From: Capronia americana
Lineage: Eukaryota; Ascomycota; Eurotiomycetes; Chaetothyriales; Herpotrichiellaceae
Reading direction: 5' to 3'
Assembly (NCBI GenBank): GCA_016110215.1
Contig: JADWQD010000015.1
Location: 620,001-684,000, forward strand
Length of the DNA stretch: 64,000 nucleotides
Position 1 is the stretch's first letter. Each line of letters opens with the position of its first letter. The translations under genes were made by a program, and so were the position numbers. Below the pieces are notes generated by a model, which worked only from the letters and a program-made list of their open reading frames with translations, had not been told where the DNA came from and made no database searches. Positions 57,247 to 64,000 of the stretch are shown in pieces.

Positions 57247-59253
57247 ATGGACATGGATCATCTCATCGGTCAGCGTTTCAATCTCATTTCAAAAAGCGAA
57301 ATCCGGTAGGTGCGCCTCATTTCGAGCTCAAAAATTGCTCTAACCACTTTGCGCATATAGCTACGTGGGTACCCTCCACGAGATCAATCCTGAACAGTCA
57401 ACGATCGCTCTGGAAAATGTCTTTTCTTTTGGCACTGAAGACCGCAAAGTCGAGAAATTTGTCCCCCCTTCACAACAGAAATATGGCTTCATTGTCTTTC
57501 GCGGTAGCGACGTGAAGGATATTAAAATAGCTGAGGACGAACCGTCACACCCCTCTCCTCCGCAGAGCATACCCAATGATCCTGCTATCCTGGTATGTCG
57601 TGTGCCCTTCAACCGCCGTCCCAGTTCCAATGATGAAATATTCGGATGTAAATTCACAGACCTGTTCTGAAAGCGCAAAGCTGTGTGGATATTTCCGTTG
57701 CCTTCCTTCTGATCTCTCTTGTTATCTGATCCCATACATCAATGCATAACGCGCGTTATTAGCTTCGCTGACCTTGTGTAACAATTCAGAACGCCTCACG
57801 ACCAGGAGCCCCTCCCCTGGGCCGTCCACACGACGGTCCATTTTCTCCCCCAGAGTATCCGCATCCTCCACCCTTCCCTGGTTACTATCCTCCCGGTCAA
57901 TTTGGTAGAGGCTATGGCCCGCCTCCCGGAGGGTTTGGCCCGGGTCCAGGATTCCCGCCGTATGGGCCTCCACCTCCAGGTTACTTCGGCCCTCCTGGCG
58001 GTCCGGGCTTTCCACAGGGACCTGGCCACCATCCATTCCCCCAGCATCCTCAACCTCCCATCGGTCCTCCAGGGTTGCGCAACAATCTTCCGCAACCACC
58101 TCCACCGTCACGTCAGACTCCCGCCGCAACCACCCCTGCCGATCTCCCTGCGTCCGGTCTGACCTCCGAACTTCCGGGTAGCAATAAACCTTCAGAATCC
58201 ACTTCTCCAGCTCCTCCGAAAGATGCTCAAGCCCCTGCCACTGTACCTTCCCGTGCACCGCAACCCGAGATCGCCGCTAAAGCTGTTCCTACATCCGCTC
58301 CTGGTCCTGCAGCGGCCGCAGCCGCTCCAGCCCCTCCCAAAGCCGCGCCCATCGGACCCAAGAGCAACCGCGTTACACCCGCAGTCCCCTTAACCGTCAA
58401 TCAAAAGTCATTCGCGCCTCCTATTTCCGCCTTTGATGCCTCGGCAACTAATGGCGCGGCGGGAAAGCCGCAAAAGCCTGTGACCTCGCAAGCTGCCATG
58501 GATGAAGCGGCGCGACAGGCGAAAGAGGCGGTTGCAGCTGCGATGGCGAAGCTGAATCCCCAAGCAGCCGCGGCACAGAACAAGACATCCTCTGCAACAG
58601 CTGCAGTCGACGCTCTAACGAAGAAGGTGGCCGAAATCTCGACAACAGCCGCACCAGTGAATGGGACTGCGCGCGGCGGTAGAGGGGGGTCCAGAGGAGG
58701 CCGAGGCAACTTTCAGCGTGGCAGCGGTCAGAAGAAGATGGAAATCCCTAAGTCCGATTATGACTTCGAATCCGCAAATGCAAAGTTCAGCAAAGAAGAC
58801 TTGATCAAAGAGGCAATCGCCTCAGGATCGCCACTTGAAGAACCCCCTGTACAGGAGGAAAGCGTTGGTGAGGCCGGAGTATCGTCACCCGCCAGGAAAG
58901 ATAGCATACCCTCGGCCGGACCTGCTTACAACAAGTCAACCTCGTTCTTCGACAATATTTCCTCGGAAGCAAAGGACCGAGAAGAGGGAAGTGAGGGGCG
59001 AGCAGGTGGAAGACAAGTTCGAAGTGAAGAGTTCAAAAAGAACATTGAGACTTTCGGACAAGGTAATGTCGACGGAGGGTATCGTGGCCGCGGCCGAGGC
59101 GGTGGATACGGTCGCGGAAGACAGTATGGAGGCACCTATCGAGGCGGCTATAACAACCGCGGATATGGTGGGTACAACAACTATCGTGGGAATCGAGGAC
59201 GGGGCGGGCAGAGTCAAACACAAGCACAGGGACAGGCTGCTGGGCAGTCATAG
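57247..59253 (+). CDS. Scd6/Sum2/LSM14-type RNP protein (Lsm-FDF-TFG)
   Basis: Three exons are predicted: 57247-57305, 57361-57592 and 57790-59253, giving 584 aa. Introns are 55 nt (with CTAAC) and 197 nt. These proteins repress translation and promote mRNA decapping by binding Dhh1/DDX6, Dcp2 or eIF4G in P-bodies. The divergent Lsm domain is at residues 4-85 (LIGQRFNLISKSEIRYVGTL, HEINPEQSTIALENVFSFGT, GFIVFRGSDVKDIKI). A Pro/Gly-rich region follows. The FDF box is near 419 (SDYDFESANAKFSKEDLIKE), an FFD-like box near 481 (TSFFDNISSEAKD) and a TFG-like box near 511 (FKKNIETFGQGNVDGG). The protein ends in RGG/RGRG repeats, expected to bind RNA and be methylated. Domain order and composition match the family well. 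Confidence 0.93.
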
Positions 59254-60077
59254 TCGAGGAGTGGCTTGCATTTGCGCAACGTGGTATGACATGGCGGTGC
59301 ATCTGTTTCACTCTGTTTTGCATTACTCACGACCGTGCTTAGGCGAAACGGGGAGGAGGCGAACCTCTGGTACGTGGTTCTATTCACGGGTGGGGATCAT
59401 GTTGCATGTTCAAAGGGAGTCCTATCCTCGTCCCTGATGCCGATGGGAGGGAGCATCATGATGATGGACTTGATTGGCTATGTAACAACAAACCGGTTAT
59501 GCAGACGTTCCTCCCCAAGTGCCCTATGCAAGAAGGGAGAAGACATGATGACAGCTCCGATGGCTTCGGCAAGGAAACAATTCCAAGCTCGACGCTCCTC
59601 GTCAACCCGTTCCAGATCTGCAGCTGTACAGCCCGTTTTGCGCGGCAGTGCCAGGTCTTACCTGCTTTTGTTCAATGCTCGCTGCTCTGGCTAGCCACTG
59701 CATGATCTAACGCTGCAGGACGATTAGCGAGTGAAACACGTCTGGTAGTCCTCCGCGATTCTCCCATGCCGAACTCGTCGACAGCTTGACCGTCACCTTA
59801 CCTGAAGATCTCTTTCGACAGTCCCGTGAAGCTGAGTATTTCAGTTTGAGCCCCATGCCCGGGTTGTGACCTGTCATCGATCAATAAGCCACGCCAATCC
59901 TGCACCTTCCGCAGCCTTGTAGAGTAAGCGAGGCGACAAGACCCCGCGCGGCCTACACGACTCGCTGTGACATTCGGCGTCGATTGCGAGCTAAATGGCG
60001 ACGCCTGCCCGACCATATCAACAAGAATCGTCTGTCTCAAGTCGAAACCCACGTTGGGCTGCCGGGCTCGCCTGAAA
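59254..60077. other. Spacer between the Scd6-like gene and the next regulatory gene
   Basis: This is the 3' flank of the Scd6-like gene and the promoter of the gene at 60078, on the same strand. The frames at 59.3-59.7 kb overlap each other and lack features. No repeat is seen. Confidence 0.55.
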
Positions 60078-61808
60078 ATGGCCGCGACGTCTGTTCATCG
60101 TGAGTCGAAATATGCCCAGAAATTCATGTTCGTCGATTTGAGCAGCGCGGGGGCCTCGCCTCACCATTCCGAAGTCCTCTCGCATGTTCGCCAGAACTAT
60201 CACAAGCGACGAAATAAGGAAAGGATCGAGCGCCTTCGAGACCTCGCTGCTGTCTCAGGAGGATCTTTTGGAGACAAGTTCCTCCTTCCCCGCCGCGGCA
60301 GCCGGACGACGCTGCGGTCTGAAGGTGACGGCGAGGACTCTTCCTCACTGGCGTCATCCGAGGAGAATGGCAGGAGTCGCCCGCGATCAGCCGTTTCCCA
60401 TGGCCCGCCTGGTCATTCCATGCAATCTCTTCCGGTCTACACAGGCAACTCCGACCCCTTTTGTGCATATGCAATCAAGATCGATCCTCAGATTAACGAG
60501 ATCATCTCCTTCTACCGAGACTACATTCTACCCGCCCAATACCACGTGCCCTCTGAGGAATGGGTCAGCTCTGCCAGCGCTCGGATGGATTGGTCCATCT
60601 GCGTTTCGACCTTGCAGCACGCCGACCTAGCAAATGCGTTCATAGCTAGGGCAGCAACCGTGGTGGCGGTTCTCCATCCCAGTCTGCGAACACTGGCCGT
60701 GCGATACCGCCTGCGAAGTATCCAGCAGCTACGTGTGAAACTGCTGAATAACGACAGCCACGGGTGGAGCGATTTGTATCTCCTCCAAATCATCATGCTC
60801 CAGAAGGCCGAGATTGTGGACCAGAACTTGCAAGCCGCTGCTGTCCACGCCAAGGTACTGCAACACCTTTTCCAAGAGCGTCAGCGGATATATGGGACAA
60901 TTGACTACACGCTCCTACAGTATGCCTTGTGGAGTGAGAGCCAGGTGTGCACCGTCTTCATGAGCCCCTTTACATTTGACATTGAGCTGGACGGTTGGGT
61001 TGCCAAGACGATGCAACCTCTGTGGGCCTCCGCCCTGGAAGAGCTCAGTTCTCTTCCAGAATGGAGGGCCCTCAGGGCCGAAGCAGAGGAAGGCTTGGAC
61101 AAATGCGTTGAGGGGGTCGAAATGAAGGCTTTCTTCATCTCGCGGCGGACGACGCTACAGACGTGGTTGCATTTTGGACTGAAGGGCATGCCTGTCCCTC
61201 CACTGATCCTGCTGTGGTTAGCCACAACAGCAACAGTGCAGCAAGGGCGCATGATCAAACATTATCAGCACGCTGTGTCCAAGGCCAGTGAAGAGACTTG
61301 CTGTGGCGGCGAAGAATCAAAACGAGATGGTCCGGGTGTCCAGTACTGGTATGCTCAGCAGTATCTGATTCTCGCCGAGTTCATCTGGACCCATCACACG
61401 AGCTACAAAGTTGAGATTTGTGGCGTCGATCTCTTCGACGTTGCGCCGACACTGTTAAGGAGGCTCCGGGAAGCGCTTGAGCACGACCTCGACTCTTCAA
61501 AGTATCGCAGCGCTCGTGTTTGGGCTCTCTTCATTGGTGCCCATACTGAGTTGTCAAGGCCAAAGTCGAAACCGCCAGGAAGCCAAGCGACACTCCGCCA
61601 CCAGCAGAATGCTCGATGCGACAGTCAGAAGCCTGAAGACGATATTAAGGCTGAGGGTCGGTGGTTCCAATGCAGGCTGGCGAACGAGGTTCGACAAATG
61701 GGGCTTACGACATGGCCAGAGGTTCGCGATATTTTACATGGCTTCAACCATGCGGATATCCTTTCACCGCTGGGAGAGAAGCTCCTCAAAGAAGTGTTTG
61801 ATCGATAG
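60078..61808 (+). CDS. Fungal transcription-factor-like protein (Fungal_trans_2 / tachykinin-like), no zinc cluster
   Basis: This is a single-exon gene of 576 aa. The start MAATSVHRESKYAQKFMFVD is chosen because the family typically begins with a short leader before a FMFVD-like strand and a basic helix (SEVLSHVRQNYHKRRNKERI, then ERLR). The frame is open 37 codons further upstream. A Ser/Arg-rich linker follows, then the helical regulatory domain (INEIISFYRDYILPAQYHVP, ANAFIARAATVVAVLHPSLR, LLQIIMLQKAEIVDQNLQAA). No Cys6 zinc cluster is present. The protein belongs to the large, mostly uncharacterised ascomycete group often labelled tachykinin-like or C6-related. Function in DNA binding is not shown. 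Confidence 0.78.
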   Translation: MAATSVHRESKYAQKFMFVDLSSAGASPHHSEVLSHVRQNYHKRRNKERIERLRDLAAVSGGSFGDKFLLPRRGSRTTLRSEGDGEDSSSLASSEENGRSRPRSAVSHGPPGHSMQSLPVYTGNSDPFCAYAIKIDPQINEIISFYRDYILPAQYHVPSEEWVSSASARMDWSICVSTLQHADLANAFIARAATVVAVLHPSLRTLAVRYRLRSIQQLRVKLLNNDSHGWSDLYLLQIIMLQKAEIVDQNLQAAAVHAKVLQHLFQERQRIYGTIDYTLLQYALWSESQVCTVFMSPFTFDIELDGWVAKTMQPLWASALEELSSLPEWRALRAEAEEGLDKCVEGVEMKAFFISRRTTLQTWLHFGLKGMPVPPLILLWLATTATVQQGRMIKHYQHAVSKASEETCCGGEESKRDGPGVQYWYAQQYLILAEFIWTHHTSYKVEICGVDLFDVAPTLLRRLREALEHDLDSSKYRSARVWALFIGAHTELSRPKSKPPGSQATLRHQQNARCDSQKPEDDIKAEGRWFQCRLANEVRQMGLTTWPEVRDILHGFNHADILSPLGEKLLKEVFDR

Positions 61809-63129
61809 TGAGCGGGCTGGTTTTCACCAAAAGGCAACGCGACGTGGCTGTTCCGGGGCAATGCAATGCAGCGTGCAGCACGAAGCCCGCTCTTCGGTAG
61901 TCTCACTGGCACGTCAACTTGGCACAAGTGGCCAGCAAGCTTCATTCGGCGCTGGAGCCACGGTCCATCTTTCACGAGTGGCTGCCCAAACTCAATCTTG
62001 AACTCCAACATCATGCTGTTCTGTGGTTTGGCGTGCTATGCGTTGGAGGTTGAACTATCGGCTTCAGATCGAACGATGCTCAGCCTGATGGAGACGAAAC
62101 CGCTGCGGAGACAGACCCGAGCAAGGACAGGTCAGCAACCGTGGATGCTGTATCGAAACTCGACCTTTGGCCCCGGTTCCAACGACGCCCAGTCTATCCA
62201 GGACCGTCAGCCTCCTGAGAGTAGATTTCGGGGATGCCACAGCGGTGTAGGGCGACGTGAATCTGCGATATCGATGAAGGTTCTCTCCTCCGAAGCCAAC
62301 GCCAGTGACATCACATTGCAGCACGATTTGTCCTTGGCGTCGACAAGGACAGAAGGATCTAGACATGGTCCAATTGTGCTATGCAGGGGCCTATCTTGGA
62401 GCTCCCACCCCGCCAAATTCGCTCCAGCCTGCTGTAAAGGCTAAGGCACTGGGCGTTCGAGTCCAAAGGTGCTCTTGCAGACACGAGATCAAACACGCGG
62501 GTCCTGCATGTACAGAATGTACTCAAGTTGACAGCACCCGAGCTCGTATCATACGTATGCGGCGACGACCTGCGAGACAGTTTTGGTTGAAGGGTTATAT
62601 TCCTGCTTGTGGGAGCTGACTTGTCTGGCTTGCACAGGGTTCCTGTCGGGAACATGAAATCTGAGATCTGAAACTTCAAGACCTAGCCTCGTGGTAGGGA
62701 CTTGGATTCAGGCGGAACTCCGTACTGCTGGATACAGTAGGCTAACCAGGCGCTGGTGGTCACTTGTTTGTCCTGCCCTGCCTTACCCCGTCTTGTGCCC
62801 TTTCTTTGAGCCGGGCCCTTGTCTTAGACAGGTGTTGTGTTGCGAGTTTGGTATTTCTTTCATCAGGTAAGACATGTAATTAAAGAACGGCAGGCAGCTG
62901 TGTTTGAGGAGACCAAACCCTGCAATGAAAATGTACCGGCAGGGGAGTTTGCTATTCCGGTTCGTAAACACATCTAGCATATAACTGCCGTCCTGCTCAG
63001 GTTCAACTACATGCTCTTCCCTCTCCATTCTTGCAATTCCATCTTCAATCGCAGGAAACCAATCTGAAGTGTCACCAGTGCCTGACAATCAGTTCGAGTA
63101 CCAACACTAATACTTTGTCAAGCTCCAAC
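61809..63129. other. Spacer with open frames of uncertain status
   Basis: Between two plus-strand genes. 61.84-62.45 kb holds overlapping open frames in all plus frames. One frame alternates protein-like stretches with stops (HSALEPRSIFHEWLPKLNL before a TGA at 62051, then SNDAQPDGDETAAETDPSKD before a TGA at 62216). That could be a decayed gene or an undetected multi-exon gene. I could not build a convincing model. Confidence 0.35.
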
Positions 63130-63754
63130 ATGAGTTCTAATACCAATGCTCCCTCAAGCTCCGGGCTCCTGGGCGACCATGCACACAATACGCCTAACCA
63201 GCAGGATCGAGATCAAGATCAACATGGCAAGGTGAGCGTCTCGAAGCATAAACCCCCCTCCCGTTCAACACTAACGCAAGCAGAAGGACCCCGTAGAAAG
63301 ATCCACCCGCCCATCCGTACAACCCACAGTCTCCCACGCTGCTGAAATCAAACTGCACGTCGAGGTAACCATCCTAAGAGCCAGGTATGACTGCTGCAGC
63401 ACTAGACTGTCCGCATTCCGAGGCCAATGGGAGGATCTTTCCGCACAGGTGACACAACCGGGGCGCTCACCAACAGGCAACCAACTGATGGAGACCATGA
63501 CGGCGCTGTTGGCCGCGAATCGCCAGCTTGTCGCCGACTTCATGACGCTCAAAGGTGATGCTGAGGTCCTGCTTGCCAAGTTGGAAACTGGGTATGGAAG
63601 GGCACGGAAGCCCGCTTGGTACGACGAAGCAGTGGTTGCATTGCAGCGTGCTGTCAATGTGCGTGAGATGTGTGGACTGTTGGAGCTGGTGAATCTTGTG
63701 ACGGCGGGGCCACTGCAGACGTCGGTGAGGAAAGTGTATGGGCTGGGGGGTTGA
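63130..63754 (+). CDS. Hypothetical coiled-coil protein, 190 aa, two exons
   Basis: The exons are 63130-63231 and 63284-63754. The 52-nt intron has GTGAGC, a CTAAC branch site and GCAG, and keeps phase. I do not recognise the family. Exon 1 encodes a polar, disordered leader (MSSNTNAPSSSGLLGDHAHN). Exon 2 begins KDPVERSTRPSVQPTVSHAA and becomes helical with heptad spacing (EIKLHVEVTILRARYDCCST, LMETMTALLAANRQLVADF, LKGDAEVLLAKLETG). The second exon is open for 157 codons and the spliced protein is coherent, which supports a real gene. There is no signal peptide or membrane segment. It could be a lineage-specific gene. Confidence 0.55.
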
Positions 63755-64000
63755 ATGAGTTGTGACTTGCTGAGAAGTAGATGAGGCTGGAAGCGGGTGA
63801 CAGGCACATATCGTGGTGGGTGTATCGGTGGTGACAGTGAAGACCGGTGAAGCTGCTCGTCAGAGGGGAGGTGTGCAGGGTTTGATGGCTGCGAGGGCAA
63901 CTGTCCAGTTCGAGGTATTGCGTTCAGCGCTTCAGGATTGCCTCTTTCATGCTTCCTCTCACAAAGGCATTCGCTCCTGCTTCAATGCCAACGACGTCCT
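63755..64000. other. Window end, no gene seen
   Basis: The short 3' flank of the last gene. A minus-strand open frame ending at 63271 runs through this area but is antisense to the coiled-coil exon and unfeatured. Confidence 0.5.

Noticed and set aside
62455..62475. GTTCGAGTCC, resembling a tRNA B box
   Set aside because: The flanking bases do not form a T stem, and no cloverleaf can be drawn.
62783..63088. 101-codon minus-strand frame with a partly protein-like sequence
   Set aside because: It starts at TTG, with no ATG-initiated form of useful length and no motif; kept only as a weak possibility.

Overview
The window is nuclear DNA of a filamentous ascomycete (Pezizomycotina); I cannot fix the class from sequence alone. 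The grounds are short spliceosomal introns (mostly 47-160 nt, GT-AG, many with a CTAAC-like branch site), genes on both strands with no operons, and a fungal gene set: TRA1, the PP2A B56 subunit RTS1, an Scd6/Sum2 RNP protein, a DUF2985 membrane protein, and three proteins of the fungal transcription-factor type. I see no rRNA, tRNA, CRISPR array or intact transposon.

Layout. 1-4.4 kb has no supportable gene. 4.4-11.2 kb: a DUF2985 membrane protein (+), a peroxisomal phytanoyl-CoA dioxygenase-like enzyme ending in SKL (-), and a secreted metallo-beta-lactamase-fold hydrolase (-). 12.7-17.3 kb: UDP-glucose 6-dehydrogenase (-) head to head with a membrane-anchored GT4 glycosyltransferase (+), with a perfect CCCACGTGGG palindrome between them. 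18.3-22.2 kb: a fungal regulatory-domain protein with no zinc cluster (-) and a shortened TFIIIC tau95-type protein (-). 23.3-38.1 kb: RTS1 (five exons), then TRA1 (3839 aa; one 70-nt exon, a GC-AG intron, then a single 11.45-kb exon).

39.9-46.5 kb: a second regulatory-domain protein without a zinc cluster (-), a periplasmic-binding-protein-like cytosolic protein of the NMT1/THI5/Ca3427 type (-), and a zeta-class GST/maleylacetoacetate isomerase (+). 47-50.1 kb: two proteins I do not recognise, one with five perfect 18-bp repeats encoding APAKDK. 50.5-57 kb: an atypical extended SDR (+), a DUF255/SSP411 thioredoxin-like protein (-) and a WD40 protein (-). The WD40 gene is divergent from the Scd6-like gene (+, 57.2-59.3 kb). 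60-64 kb: a third zinc-cluster-less regulatory protein (+) and a small two-exon coiled-coil protein (+).

Most genes are unrelated housekeeping neighbours. TRA1 (SAGA/NuA4 activator-binding subunit), RTS1 (phosphatase targeting) and Scd6 (mRNA repression and decay) are conserved regulatory genes. The one local unit that reads as a pathway is the UDP-glucose dehydrogenase/GT4 pair: one enzyme makes UDP-glucuronate and the other could transfer it to a lipid, possibly under phosphate control through the CACGTGGG-type site. That is the best candidate here for an undescribed system. Exon boundaries were built by hand from splice sites, reading phase and protein continuity; they are predictions.
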